64,000 nucleotides of DNA from Nonomuraea thailandensis (GCF_024172165.1 NZ_JAMZEB010000002.1:10390501-10454500), one strand, 5' to 3'; positions 1 to 9,435 are shown, counted from the stretch's first letter. Numbers and translations are program-made. Notes: a model not told the origin generated them from the sequence alone.

Positions 1-947
1 GAGTAGGCCACGATGTTCGGGCTCAGCACCTCGGTCGTGTCATGGGTGATCAGCACGTAGCCGTCGCCGACCCGGCTGACGCTGTACTCGTTCGCCACCC
101 CGCTCATCATCCGCGCGGAGTCGGCCTCGTCCGCCGACCAGGTGCCGTCGGCCTTGAGGTACTCCCACCGCCCCAGCAGGCTCTGCCCCTTGACCCTGGC
201 GACGTGCATGTACTTGGGCGACCCGAGATCCTCGACCCCGTAGACGTAGGTGTAGCCCCCGTCCTTCAGGATCCCCGAGGCCCAGGCCACGCCGTGCCCG
301 CTCGGCAGGTCGTGCACGCTGATCGGCCGTTCGAGCCGTCCCTGCGCGAACCTGGCCACCACGTTGCGATGCCAGCGCCAGTCCCACGCCCCCGTGCCGA
401 AGCGCTCGTACTCCTGGTAGGTGACCTCGACCACCCCGCCGGCCAGCGTCGCGTCACCCGCCCAGTACCAGTGCTCGGCGTCGCGCGGCGGCATCACGGC
501 CGTCGGCCTCCCGGCGGTGCCGTCGTGGATCGTGGACAGCCGCCCGTTGCGCTCGACGGCGAAGGAGTTGTTCAGGAAGACGGTCGTCCCGCCCTCCTCG
601 ACCACCGGCGGCCTGGACCCGTCGGGGTTGACCTGGCCGAGGAAGGTGTCGGAGAACACCCAGAGCTCCTTGCCGCTGGGAAGTCTCAGCGAGTAGGTGC
701 CGTCGGCCCCCGTCCAGTCGTCCAGGCGGCTGTTGTCGTTGCCGTAGGCGGTGAACAGGCTGGTCAGCCGCGCGTTGGTGGTGGCGCCCCGCACGGTGGG
801 CGCGCACGCCGAGGCGGCCGTCGCGGCCTGCTGCTCCTGCGCGGCGGGCACCGGCCTGGGCGGGGCCGCCCAGACGGGTTGCGGCACGGCCGTGAAGCCG
901 ACGAGGGCGATGGCGAGGGGCGCCAGGGCGGTGCGGAATCGCGTCAT
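1..947 (-). CDS. Secreted beta-propeller-like protein, DUF4185/DUF5005 type (3' end outside window)
   Basis: The gene runs off the left edge, so only about 315 N-terminal residues are visible. The ATG at 947 is preceded by AGGA six bases upstream. Residues 1-29 form a signal peptide ending near VWA-AP, so the product is exported. The mature part has the pattern of DUF4185/DUF5005 propeller-like proteins: an SDTFLGQVNPDG segment, an NNSFAVE segment and a YVYGVEDLG segment, typical of sugar-hydrolase-like blades. No catalytic residue can be assigned. Family placement is from remembered motif style and is only moderately sure; reality of the gene is well supported by the uninterrupted frame and signal peptide. 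Confidence 0.75.
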   Translation of the reverse strand, partial: MTRFRTALAPLAIALVGFTAVPQPVWAAPPRPVPAAQEQQAATAASACAPTVRGATTNARLTSLFTAYGNDNSRLDDWTGADGTYSLRLPSGKELWVFSDTFLGQVNPDGSRPPVVEEGGTTVFLNNSFAVERNGRLSTIHDGTAGRPTAVMPPRDAEHWYWAGDATLAGGVVEVTYQEYERFGTGAWDWRWHRNVVARFAQGRLERPISVHDLPSGHGVAWASGILKDGGYTYVYGVEDLGSPKYMHVARVKGQSLLGRWEYLKADGTWSADEADSARMMSGVANEYSVSRVGDGYVLITHDTTEVLSPNIVAY

Positions 948-1069
948 CACACGTCCTAGGGGAGGGGTTCCCTACAGTTCTAGTCATTAGATCACTTACT
1001 GTCCAGGGCCCCCGTGAACGCGTGGAAATCCGGGTGACCGCATGGCGGGTCGCCCGTTAACCTGCCGGG

Positions 1070-2680
1070 ATGGGCCACGTTGAAGTAGGACATCTGACGT
1101 ACGTGCTGCCCGACGGGCGGCCCCTGCTCGACGACGTGTCCTTCCGGATCGGCGAAGGCGTCAAGGCGGCGCTCGTCGGGCCCAACGGCGCGGGCAAGAC
1201 CACGCTGATGCGCCTGGTCGCCGGCGACCTCCAGCCGGTCGAGGGCAGTGTGGCGAGCTCCGGCGGGCTGGGCGTGATGCGCCAGTTCATCGGCAGCGTG
1301 CGCGACGGCAGCAACGTGCGTGACCTGCTGCTCGGCGTGGCGCCGCCCGCCGTGCGGCAGGCGGCCGAGCGGCTCGACGCGGCCGAGCTGGCGATGATGG
1401 AGCGCGACGACGAGAAGACGCAGATGCGCTACGCGCAGGCCATCAGCGACTACACCGACGCCGGCGGTTACGACATCGAGGTGCTCTGGGACACCTGTAC
1501 GGTGGCCGCCCTTGGCGTGCCCTTCGAAAGGGTGAAATATCGGGACGTGTCGACGCTGTCGGGCGGCGAGCAGAAGCGCCTGGTGTTGGAGGCGCTGCTG
1601 CGCGGCCCCGACCAGACCCTGCTGCTCGACGAGCCCGACAACTACCTCGACGTCCCCGGCAAGGAGTGGCTGGAGCAGCAGCTCAAGGAGACCCCCAAGA
1701 CCGTGCTGCTGGTCAGCCACGACCGCCAGCTCCTGGCGAACGCCGCCGACCGCATCATCACCGTCGAGTCCGGCAACATCTGGATCCACGGCGGCGGCTT
1801 CGCCACGTACGCCGAGGCCCGCAAGGCCCGCAACGAGCGCCTCGACGAGCTGCGCAGGCGCTGGGACGAGGAGCACGCCAAGCTCAAGGCCCTGGTCAAC
1901 ATGCTGAAGAACAAGGCGCGCTACAACGACGGCATGGCCCCGGCCTACCACGCGGCCCAGACGCGGCTGCGCAAGTTCGAGGAGGCGGGGCCGCCCGAGG
2001 TGGCGCCGAGCGAGCAGAACATCAGGATGCGCCTGCGCGGCGGCCGCACCGGCAAGCGCGCGGTGATCTGCGAGGGGCTGGAGCTCACCGGCCTGATGCG
2101 CCCGTTCGACCTGGAGGTCTGGTACGGCGAGCGCGTCGCGGTCCTCGGCTCCAACGGCTCCGGCAAGTCCCACTTCCTGCGCCTGATGGCGGGGGAGCGG
2201 GTCGCCCACGAGGGCGGCGCCAGGCTGGGCGCCCGGGTCGTCCCCGGCCACTTCGCCCAGACCCACGCCCGCCCCGACCTGCTCGGCCGCACCCCGGTCG
2301 AGATCGTCATGACGGAGCACGCCAGGCTCAAGAACGAAGCCATGAAGATCCTGGCCCGCTACGAGCTGGCCGGGCTGATCGCCGAGCAGCGCTTCGACAC
2401 GCTGTCCGGCGGGCAGCAGGCGCGCCTGCAGATCCTGCTGCTGGAGCTGTCGGGGGCCACGCTGCTGCTGCTCGACGAGCCGACCGACAACCTCGACCTG
2501 GCCAGCGCGGAGGCGCTGCAGGCGGGCCTGGAGGCGTTCGACGGCACGGTGCTGGCGGTCACCCACGACCGGTGGTTCGCCGCCGACTTCGACCGTTACC
2601 TGGTCTTCGGCTCCGACGGCAGGGTCTACGAGTCGCCGGAGCCGGTCTGGGACGAGTCGCGGGTGGTGCGCCCGCGTTAA
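1070..2680 (+). CDS. ABC-F family ATP-binding protein
   Basis: A 536-residue soluble protein with two ABC ATPase domains and no membrane segment, the layout of the ABC-F family, which acts on ribosomes rather than in transport. Domain 1 has Walker A GPNGAGKT at residues 37-44, signature LSGGEQ near 163 and a DEPDNYLD Walker B near 190. A charged, Lys/Arg-rich linker follows at about 245-320. Domain 2 has GSNGSGKS near 360, LSGGQQ near 445 and DEPTDNLD near 469. It stands alone between a divergent secreted-protein gene and a lipoprotein gene. Whether it is a housekeeping translation factor or an antibiotic-resistance type cannot be told from motifs alone. Confidence 0.93.
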   Translation: MGHVEVGHLTYVLPDGRPLLDDVSFRIGEGVKAALVGPNGAGKTTLMRLVAGDLQPVEGSVASSGGLGVMRQFIGSVRDGSNVRDLLLGVAPPAVRQAAERLDAAELAMMERDDEKTQMRYAQAISDYTDAGGYDIEVLWDTCTVAALGVPFERVKYRDVSTLSGGEQKRLVLEALLRGPDQTLLLDEPDNYLDVPGKEWLEQQLKETPKTVLLVSHDRQLLANAADRIITVESGNIWIHGGGFATYAEARKARNERLDELRRRWDEEHAKLKALVNMLKNKARYNDGMAPAYHAAQTRLRKFEEAGPPEVAPSEQNIRMRLRGGRTGKRAVICEGLELTGLMRPFDLEVWYGERVAVLGSNGSGKSHFLRLMAGERVAHEGGARLGARVVPGHFAQTHARPDLLGRTPVEIVMTEHARLKNEAMKILARYELAGLIAEQRFDTLSGGQQARLQILLLELSGATLLLLDEPTDNLDLASAEALQAGLEAFDGTVLAVTHDRWFAADFDRYLVFGSDGRVYESPEPVWDESRVVRPR

Positions 2681-2744
2681 AGGTTCGGTACGGCTGGAGC
2701 GTGTCCCGCCCCGGCGGGGCCCATGTTCGGGTTATCACGGCAAA

Positions 2745-3548
2745 GTGATGCCGCGCAGCCGTACCGTCAGCCTTCTTGTCGCACTGGGAGCGATCTCCTT
2801 GTCCTCGTGCGCGAGCGAGGAGAAGCCAGTCCAGCAGCTCAAGCCGCTCGCTCTCAAGGAGCAGGCCTCGAACATCGTCAAGTCCGCCGACGGGTACGCC
2901 GTCACGTGGGCGGGCGTGCTCAGCAACGCCAACCCGTGGCACTTCGGCGAGCACGTGGTGGCCACGATCGTCGGGCACGACGCCCGGGGCGCCGAGGTGG
3001 TCAGGATGGACCAGCCGCTCGACGCCGTGCCGCCGGGCGGGTCGCTGGCCTTCACCGGCCAGGCCAGCGCCACCCAGAAGCCGGCGAAGGTGACGATCCA
3101 GTACCGGCCCGCGCAGTGGCGGCAGGCGGCTCGGATCACTTCGGCGTTCCAGCGTTTCCCGACCACACGTGTCCAGACAATGCGCCAAAAAGATGGCACG
3201 TACCTTATTACGGGATATGTTGATAACCCTTATCAAATTCCGGCGAGCACCCTGGTCGTGAACGCGTTGTTGCGCGACAAGGCGGGCAAACTGCTCGGCG
3301 GCGGCAGCACGTTCGTGGACGAGGTGGAGGCCGGCAGCCCGCCGCGCTTCATCCTCACGGTGAGCGGCCTGCCGAAGGGCGCCGACGTGGCCGCCACCGA
3401 GATCGCCGCCAGGACCTGGGGATCCACCGGCCGGCCCTACGAGGAGCTGGCACTCAGCGGGGCCGTGCCCGTGCACACGGTCAAGCCGACGACCGAGCCG
3501 TTCGCGGTGGACCGCAGCACGCAGATCGTCTCCGAATATAAGCAGTGA
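2745..3548 (+). CDS. Putative lipoprotein, unknown function
   Basis: A 267-residue protein starting with adjacent GTG (2745) and ATG (2748) codons; either may be used and no strong ribosome site is visible. The N-terminus has Arg residues, a hydrophobic core and a lipobox LSSC, so it should be lipid-anchored on the outer face of the membrane. The mature part alternates short beta-rich segments, with phrases such as VTWAGVLSNANPW and YLITGYVDNPYQIP that resemble the FxxAM-type 'FxxLyD' or immunoglobulin-like fold of secreted actinobacterial proteins. No catalytic motif was recognised. Base composition dips around 3180-3240, where several A/T-rich codons occur, but the frame is intact. Confidence 0.8.
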   Translation: MMPRSRTVSLLVALGAISLSSCASEEKPVQQLKPLALKEQASNIVKSADGYAVTWAGVLSNANPWHFGEHVVATIVGHDARGAEVVRMDQPLDAVPPGGSLAFTGQASATQKPAKVTIQYRPAQWRQAARITSAFQRFPTTRVQTMRQKDGTYLITGYVDNPYQIPASTLVVNALLRDKAGKLLGGGSTFVDEVEAGSPPRFILTVSGLPKGADVAATEIAARTWGSTGRPYEELALSGAVPVHTVKPTTEPFAVDRSTQIVSEYKQ

Positions 3549-3682
3549 TTTCCGCAAAAATCGGGCCATCGATCCTGACCGCCCGCATTATCCGTACGAA
3601 ATCCGGCTGCTTCGCCAGACAAGCCATGCCATCGGCGTGAACAGGTAGAACTACTAGTTACCGATCCATTACCTTCAGTCAC

Positions 3683-5098
3683 ATGAATGACCGCGTCCTG
3701 GTCGAAGCACTCCGCGCCCGTGATCCAGGAGCACTGTCCGCGCTCTATGACGCCCACGCGGAGAGCGTCTACCGCTACTGCTGGTCCCTGCTGCTGAGCG
3801 CCGAGAGCGCCCAGGTGGCGATGCGTGACACGCTGATCGCCGCCGAGGCGCACGCCGGCGCGCTCGCCGACCCCGACCGGCTGCGCCCCTGGCTGTACGC
3901 GCTGGCCAGGGTCGAGTGCCTGCGCCGCCGGGCCGCCGCGCCGCCGGGCGCCGCCGAAGGCCTGGCCGAGGCGCCGCCGCTGGACGATCCGGCCGACGCC
4001 GACCTGCGCGTCCTGGCCTGGAACGCCGTCCAGAGCCTGCCCGTGGCCGAGCGCGAGGTCCTGGAGCTGGTCCACCGGCACGCGCTGCCCGCCGCCGACC
4101 TGACCCAGGTCGTCGGCCTCCCGCCGCGCCAGCTGGAGCTCCTGCTGGAGGAGGCCGGCGAGCTCCTGAGCGACGCGATCACGGCCGAGATCCTGGCCAG
4201 GAAGGGCCCGTACGACTGCCCGCGCCGCGCCCGCATCCTGACGGGCTTCGCCGGCGAGCTGACCCAGGAGATGCGCGAGCACCTGGTCAGGCACCTGCCG
4301 CGCTGCGAGGTCTGCGCCCCGCACCGCACCCGCGAGGTGTCGGCCGCCAAGGTCTACGAGCTGCTGCCCGGCGCCGTGCTGCCCGACTCGCTGCGCATCA
4401 GGGTGATGAGCTGCTTCGCCGACCCCGAGCTGCTGCCCTACCGCCGTTACGTCGCCAGGCGTACGGGCGTGCTGGGAGCCGCCGGGTTTCCCGTTTCAGC
4501 GGAGCGGCAGGTTCGGCGGTGGCCTCAGGCGCTGGCAGGCGCGCTGGCGGCGGTCGCGGCCGTGGTGGCGATAATGACGATCTTCAATCACATCGGGAGG
4601 GACAACGGTGGGGTCACAGGCATCGCGACGGCCGCGTTCCCTGCGACGGGCGAGCCGCCGGGCATCCGGCTGCCCTGGCAGGCCGACCCGCAGGATGAGC
4701 CGCTGACCGTGGTCCCCATCGTCGACAACGCCACCACGCATCCTCTCGGGTCGCCGTCCCCCTCGACGACGGCGGCGCCGCCGGCCGCCGTGCCGTCGCA
4801 CGCGCAGTCGTCGCCGACCAGCGGCCCGCCGCCCACGGAGTCCCCGGACGAGCACGAGGAGCCCGGGCCCACGGATCCCGGCCGGCCCTCGGAGCCGTCC
4901 ACGGGCAGCCCCCCAGAGGAGCCGAAGCCGTCCGACCCGAACACCCGCACCCCGTGCCCGACCCCGACTCCCACGCCGACCCCCACGCCGACGCCGACCC
5001 CCAGCCAGACCCCCACCCCGACCGCCACGCCGACGGAGCCGGCCACCCCCACGCCCACGGAGGAGCCTCCGGGCACGCCCTCGCAGACGGCCTCCTGA
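3683..5098 (+). CDS. Membrane-anchored ECF-like sigma factor with zinc anti-sigma-like motif
   Basis: A 471-residue protein. Residues 10-85 match sigma region 2 (ALYDAHAESVYRYCW, then RPWLYALARVECLRRR), and residues 108-170 match region 4 (VQSLPVAEREVLELV, then a helix-turn-helix). Directly after it, residues 179-211 hold C179 and an HxxxCxxC motif (H204, C208, C211), the signature of zinc anti-sigma (ZAS) domains. A single membrane helix lies at about 281-302, followed by a 165-residue Pro/Thr/Ser-rich extracytoplasmic tail. The arrangement resembles described ECF groups with C-terminal regulatory extensions (such as ECF52), though no carbohydrate-binding domain is seen here. Release by proteolysis is inference. 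Confidence 0.82.
   Translation: MNDRVLVEALRARDPGALSALYDAHAESVYRYCWSLLLSAESAQVAMRDTLIAAEAHAGALADPDRLRPWLYALARVECLRRRAAAPPGAAEGLAEAPPLDDPADADLRVLAWNAVQSLPVAEREVLELVHRHALPAADLTQVVGLPPRQLELLLEEAGELLSDAITAEILARKGPYDCPRRARILTGFAGELTQEMREHLVRHLPRCEVCAPHRTREVSAAKVYELLPGAVLPDSLRIRVMSCFADPELLPYRRYVARRTGVLGAAGFPVSAERQVRRWPQALAGALAAVAAVVAIMTIFNHIGRDNGGVTGIATAAFPATGEPPGIRLPWQADPQDEPLTVVPIVDNATTHPLGSPSPSTTAAPPAAVPSHAQSSPTSGPPPTESPDEHEEPGPTDPGRPSEPSTGSPPEEPKPSDPNTRTPCPTPTPTPTPTPTPTPSQTPTPTATPTEPATPTPTEEPPGTPSQTAS
4955..5060 (+). repeat. CCNACN hexamer-like repeat coding Pro-Thr tail
   Basis: The 3' part of the sigma-like gene is a run of alternating proline and threonine codons (TPTPTPTP style). It is a low-complexity DNA tract that may vary in length by slippage; in frame changes would only alter the length of the extracytoplasmic stalk. 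Confidence 0.8.
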
Positions 5099-5178
5099 GG
5101 CTGCCGGACCTTTACGTTACGTGTGTGAATAGCGCGGGAACTGTGTGCATAGAGTAACCATTGGTTTCAGGGGGACCT

Positions 5179-6279
5179 ATGCGCGCATACCGGGCGGGGC
5201 TCCTCGCAGGCTGCCTGCTGATGAGTCTGTGCCCGCCGGTGGAGGCCGATCGGGGGCCCTCCTCCCGCGATGTCCAGAAGGCCCGGCAGACCGTACGTGA
5301 GCGCTCCCAGGAGCTGAGCCGGACGACCGCCGCGCTCGCCACCGCCCAGTCGCGCCTGGACGCGCTGGCGGGCGAGGTGGAGCGGCTGGTGGAGGCGTAC
5401 AACGGGGAGGTCGTCCGGCTGCGGCTGGCCGAGCAGGCGCACCAGCAGGCCGGGGTCCGGCTGGCGGCGGCCGACGCCGAGGTGGAGCGGGCCAGGCAGG
5501 CCGTGGCGCTGCTGGCGTCGGAGAGCTACGGCGGGCTCGGGATGGTGCACCCGATCGTGGGCATGCTGTCCGACCGGGCCGGCGCGGACGGGTTCCTGCA
5601 CCGGGCGGGCGTGCTCGGCCACCTCAACGAGGAGCGGACGGCCGCTCTGGGCCGGATGCGCGACGCCCAGGAGGTCGCGGCGATCCTGCGGGCCCAGGCC
5701 GCCGCCGCGCACACGGCCAGGCAGGAGGCGGCGGAACGCGCCCGGCAGGCCAAGCTGGCCGCCGAGGAGGCGGTGCTGGGGCAGCGGCGCGAGACCAGGC
5801 AGCTCACGGCGCGCAAGGACGACCTGCAGCGCGCGGTGGACGCGGCCCGCAGCCGCGCGGAGCTGCTGGCCAGACGGCGGCAGGCGGCGCTGTCGGGGCT
5901 GGTCGCAGGCGGCTCGGCGATGGGCGACGTGGCGGCCAACTGGGCGCTCACCCAGCTCGGCAAGCCGTACGTGTGGGCCGCCGACGGGCCCGAGACCTAC
6001 GACTGCTCAGGGCTGTCGATGCGGGCCTGGGAGCGGGCGGGCGTACGGCTCGACCACTGGACCGGCACCCAGTGGACCTCCGGCCCGCACGTGCCGCTCG
6101 ACCAGCTGCGCCGCGGCGACCTGCTGTTCTTCGCCCACAACGGCGACCCGTCGACCATCCACCACGTCGGGATCTACGTCGGGCGCGACCAGATGGTGCA
6201 CGCCCCGCAGACCGGCGACGTGGTGCGGGTCGCCTCGATCTGGCGCGGGGACCTGGTGGGCGCCACCAGGCCCCGCTGA
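5179..6279 (+). CDS. NlpC/P60 family peptidoglycan endopeptidase
   Basis: The ATG at 5179 follows an AGGGGG ribosome site; an upstream TTG at 5161 is less likely. The 366-residue product has a signal peptide (residues 1-25), a long coiled-coil region (about 30-235, rich in Ala, Glu, Arg) and a C-terminal NlpC/P60 domain. The catalytic cysteine is in YDCSG (C276) and the histidine in HHVGIYVG (about H329), followed by HAPQTGDVV. Such enzymes cut stem peptides of peptidoglycan outside the cell. It is a paralog of the gene at 34840-35889 with the same domain order, but the 80-base leader here is too short for the riboswitch seen there. Confidence 0.93.
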   Translation: MRAYRAGLLAGCLLMSLCPPVEADRGPSSRDVQKARQTVRERSQELSRTTAALATAQSRLDALAGEVERLVEAYNGEVVRLRLAEQAHQQAGVRLAAADAEVERARQAVALLASESYGGLGMVHPIVGMLSDRAGADGFLHRAGVLGHLNEERTAALGRMRDAQEVAAILRAQAAAAHTARQEAAERARQAKLAAEEAVLGQRRETRQLTARKDDLQRAVDAARSRAELLARRRQAALSGLVAGGSAMGDVAANWALTQLGKPYVWAADGPETYDCSGLSMRAWERAGVRLDHWTGTQWTSGPHVPLDQLRRGDLLFFAHNGDPSTIHHVGIYVGRDQMVHAPQTGDVVRVASIWRGDLVGATRPR

Positions 6280-6285
6280 GGAGGC

Positions 6286-6777
6286 CTAGTGGTGGCCCTC
6301 CTCCTTGGCGCGGCGGAAGGAGCGCTCGATCTCGGCCTCGGCCTCGATGCGGCCCACCCAGTTGGCGCCCTCGACGGACTTGCCGGGCTCGAGGTCCTTG
6401 TAGACCTCGAAGAAGTGCTGGATCTCCAGCCGGTCGAACTCCGACACGTGATGGATGTCCTGGATGTGGTGCATCCGGGGGTCGGTGGAGGGCACGCACA
6501 GCACCTTGTCGTCACCGCCCTTCTCGTCCGTCATCCGGAACATCCCCACCGCCCGGCACGTGATGTAGCAGCCCGGGAACGTCGGCTCCTGGAGCAGCAC
6601 CAGCGCGTCGAGCGGGTCGCCGTCCTCGCCGAGGGTGTTCTCGATGAAGCCGTAGTCGGCGGGATACTGCGTGGAGGTGAACAGGAGCCGGTCAAGCCTG
6701 ATCTTCCCGGTCTCGTGGTCCACTTCGTACTTGTTCCGTTGCCCCTTGGGAATCTCAACGACAACGTCGAACTCCAC
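6286..6777 (-). CDS. ppa: Inorganic pyrophosphatase
   Basis: A soluble 163-residue family I enzyme that hydrolyses pyrophosphate to phosphate, pulling biosynthetic reactions forward. The start is the GTG at 6777, giving MEFDVVVEIPKGQ, with GGAGG eight bases upstream; a frame extension to 6807 adds residues foreign to the family. Active-site features are visible: KYEVDHETGKIRLDR, YPADYGFIENTLGEDGDPLDALV (the metal-binding Asp cluster) and KVLCVPSTDPR. It is transcribed divergently from dacB, as in M. tuberculosis (Rv3628/Rv3627c). Length and motifs fit the family fully. Confidence 0.96.
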   Translation of the reverse strand: MEFDVVVEIPKGQRNKYEVDHETGKIRLDRLLFTSTQYPADYGFIENTLGEDGDPLDALVLLQEPTFPGCYITCRAVGMFRMTDEKGGDDKVLCVPSTDPRMHHIQDIHHVSEFDRLEIQHFFEVYKDLEPGKSVEGANWVGRIEAEAEIERSFRRAKEEGHH

Positions 6778-6860
6778 CGCGGTTCCTCCGCTCAGGCCCC
6801 CGGGCACCCCCGGCTGGGCGTTAATGTCTCGTAGGCGAACACAGAGAGAGGGCAGGCGAC

Positions 6861-8288
6861 GTGGCGCGGCGCGACCGGTTGGTGATGCTGACCACCCTCG
6901 CCGTGCTCCAAGCCCTCACGATCGTCATCGGCGTTTACGCGATGACCACCGAGTTCAGCCTGAGCGCGCTGACGAGCGGGTCTTCACCGACCGAGCCGAC
7001 GGCGTCACCGGCGGAAGGCACTTCTCCCCCCGTCCCCGTCGCCACCGCGGGGCCTGTGCTGGCCCAGCTTCCGGTGAAGCCCGGAGACGGACCTCTCCCG
7101 ACTAAGGGTACTTTGACGAAGCAGTTGGCCAGCGCGCTGGGTGACGATGCGCTCGGCGACCGCGTCGGCGTCTCGGTCATCGACACCGTCACCGGGGAGC
7201 AGCTCTTCGCCGCCGACCCCGACGCCGCGGTCACCCCCGCCTCCACCACAAAGATCATCACCTGCTCCGCGGCGCTGGCCGCGCTCGGCCCCGACACCCG
7301 CTTCTCCACCCGGGCCGTCCAGGGCTCCGCGCCCGGCGCCGTGGTCCTCGTCGGCGGCGGCGACCCCCTGCTCGCCGGCCCGGCCGCCAAGGCCGACGGC
7401 TACCCCAGGCAGGCCAGCCTCGCCACGCTCGCCGCCCGCACCGCCGCGACGCTCAAGTCCCAGGGCGTACGCAAGATCACGCTTTCCTACGACTCGTCGC
7501 TCTTCACCGGCACTCCCAGGGCGGCAGGCTGGAAGCCCAACTACATCCCCGACGGCGAGGTGGCCCCGGTCCACGCCCTGACCATGGACGTCGGCCGCCA
7601 GGACCCGCGCTTCCGCAGCCCCCGCGTGCCCGACCCGCCCCGATACGCCGCCGACGCCTTCGCCAGGCTGCTCACCAAGCAGGGCATCAAGGTCGCCAAG
7701 TCCGTACGCCAGGCCAAGGCCCCCGCCGGCGCGGCCGAGCTGGGCCGGGTCGACTCCGCGCCCCTCTACGCCCTCGTCGAGCACACCCTCACCCACAGCG
7801 ACAACGACATGGCCGAGGCCCTGATGCGTCACGTCGCCATCAAGGAGGGCCAGGAGGCGTCCTTCGCGGGCGGCGCCAAGGCGGTGGCCGCGGTCATGCA
7901 GCGCCTCGGGATCGCCCAGGGTGTCTCGCTCGACGACGGCAGCGGCCTTTCCATCCGCAACCGCATCAGCCCCAACGCCCTGGCCAAGGCCATCGCCCTG
8001 TCCGGCTCGCCCGCCCATCCCGGCCTGCACGCCGTCGCCTCCGGCATGCCGATCGCCGGCTTCTCCGGCACGCTCGGCAACGGCCGCCGCTTCGTCGGCA
8101 GCGACAGCAGGGGCCAGGTCGGCCTCGTACGCGCCAAGACCGGCACGCTCAACCACGTCAACACGCTGGCCGGGCTGGCCACGACCAAGGACGGAAGGCT
8201 GGTGACGTACGCGTTCATGGCCGACCGTGTGCCGGTCAACGCCGAGCCCGTACTTGACCGCCTGGCCGCCATCGTCGCCCGCTCCTGA
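6861..8288 (+). CDS. dacB: D-alanyl-D-alanine carboxypeptidase/endopeptidase (PBP4, class C)
   Basis: A 475-residue serine peptidase of family S13. An N-terminal membrane/signal segment occupies about residues 8-27, followed by a Ser/Thr/Pro-rich linker. The three penicillin-binding motifs are present: S128-T-T-K131 in the segment PASTTKI, S313-D-N, and K426-T-G. It trims or cleaves D-Ala linked stem peptides in the outer wall zone. The GTG start at 6861 is preceded by GGCAGG. The downstream neighbour is a DUF2342 metalloprotease and then tilS, the same order as in mycobacteria, so this is core gene content. Confidence 0.94.
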   Translation: MARRDRLVMLTTLAVLQALTIVIGVYAMTTEFSLSALTSGSSPTEPTASPAEGTSPPVPVATAGPVLAQLPVKPGDGPLPTKGTLTKQLASALGDDALGDRVGVSVIDTVTGEQLFAADPDAAVTPASTTKIITCSAALAALGPDTRFSTRAVQGSAPGAVVLVGGGDPLLAGPAAKADGYPRQASLATLAARTAATLKSQGVRKITLSYDSSLFTGTPRAAGWKPNYIPDGEVAPVHALTMDVGRQDPRFRSPRVPDPPRYAADAFARLLTKQGIKVAKSVRQAKAPAGAAELGRVDSAPLYALVEHTLTHSDNDMAEALMRHVAIKEGQEASFAGGAKAVAAVMQRLGIAQGVSLDDGSGLSIRNRISPNALAKAIALSGSPAHPGLHAVASGMPIAGFSGTLGNGRRFVGSDSRGQVGLVRAKTGTLNHVNTLAGLATTKDGRLVTYAFMADRVPVNAEPVLDRLAAIVARS

Positions 8289-8356
8289 ACCGACCCGCGC
8301 GAACGCGTACGGGCTCCTTCGCCCACGCTCGGCCAGAACCACGTACGGTGGACGGT

Positions 8357-9433
8357 ATGCAGGTGATCGACTGGGATCTGGCCGTCACGACCGGCACGCG
8401 CCTGGTGCGCCCCGGCCCTCAGGTGAGCCGGGAGGAGGCCAGGCAGGCCGTCGCCGAGCTCCGCACCCTGTCGCGCGAGGCCGAGGGCCACGTCCGGCAA
8501 TTCACCAAGATTCACACAGAGACCGCGCCGCAGCCGGCCACCGTCGTCGACCGGCCCGGCTGGATCAAGGCCAACGTCCAGGGCTTCCGCGTGGTCCTCG
8601 AGCCGCTCACGCAGCGCATGAGCTCCGGGGCCAACCAGGCGCCCGCCATCGTCACCGCCGTGGGCTCCCGCATCACGGGCGTCGAGGTCGGCGCCGTCCT
8701 GGCCTTCCTCGCCTCCCGCGTGCTCGGCCAGTACGAGCTCTTCCTGCCGCCCGACCCCACCGGCCAGGAGCCCGTCGGCCGGCTGACGCTCGTCGCGCCC
8801 AACATCGTCCACGCCGAGCGCGAGATGAACGTCAACCCGCACGACTTCCGCCTGTGGGTCTGCCTCCACGAGGAGACGCACCGGGTGCAGTTCACCGGGG
8901 TGACGTGGCTGCGCGAGTACGTCCGCTCGCAGATGACCGAGTTCCTGCTCGCCTCCGACCTCGACCTGCCCACCCTCCTCGAACGCCTGCGCAACGCCGC
9001 CGACACGGTGGCCGACGTGGTGCGCGGCGGCGAGGGCAACCTCATCGACGCCATCCAGTCGCCCGCCCAGAAGGAGATCCTCGACCGCCTCACCGCCGTC
9101 ATGACCCTCGTGGAGGGTCACGGCGACTACGTCATGGACGCGGTGGGCCCGTCGGTGGTGCCGTCGGTGGCCGACATCCGCGCCAAGTTCGCCCAGCGGC
9201 GCGAGGGCGGCTCCCGCCTCGACCGCACGGTGCGGCGGCTGCTGGGGATCGAGGTCAAGATGAAGCAGTACGCGGAGGGCTCGGCCTTCGTGCGCACCGT
9301 GGTGGACCGGGTGGGGATGGACGGCTTCAACAAGGTCTGGACCTCCCCGGAGACCCTCCCCACCACCCAGGAGATCGCCGACCCCAACGCCTGGATCAGC
9401 CGCGTCATCGGCACCCCCGCCCTCCCGGCCTGA
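8357..9433 (+). CDS. Zinc-dependent metalloprotease-like protein, DUF2342
   Basis: A 358-residue protein with HEETH at about residues 171-175, an HExxH zinc-binding motif in the context WVCLHEETHRVQF. The family (DUF2342, also catalogued as 'coenzyme F420 biosynthesis-associated') is actinobacterial; its substrate is unknown to me. Start ATG 8357 gives MQVIDWDLAVTTGTRLV, matching the family N-terminus; a GTG nine bases upstream is the alternative. No signal peptide is seen, so it acts in the cytosol. It sits between dacB and tilS, a conserved position in mycobacteria as well. Confidence 0.9.
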   Translation: MQVIDWDLAVTTGTRLVRPGPQVSREEARQAVAELRTLSREAEGHVRQFTKIHTETAPQPATVVDRPGWIKANVQGFRVVLEPLTQRMSSGANQAPAIVTAVGSRITGVEVGAVLAFLASRVLGQYELFLPPDPTGQEPVGRLTLVAPNIVHAEREMNVNPHDFRLWVCLHEETHRVQFTGVTWLREYVRSQMTEFLLASDLDLPTLLERLRNAADTVADVVRGGEGNLIDAIQSPAQKEILDRLTAVMTLVEGHGDYVMDAVGPSVVPSVADIRAKFAQRREGGSRLDRTVRRLLGIEVKMKQYAEGSAFVRTVVDRVGMDGFNKVWTSPETLPTTQEIADPNAWISRVIGTPALPA

Positions 9434-9435
9434 CC

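Noticed and set aside
992..2566. Long minus-strand frame across the ABC-F gene
   Set aside because: Its translation is Leu/Gln/Ala-rich without motifs and it is antisense to a clear ABC-F gene; typical of high-GC shadow frames.
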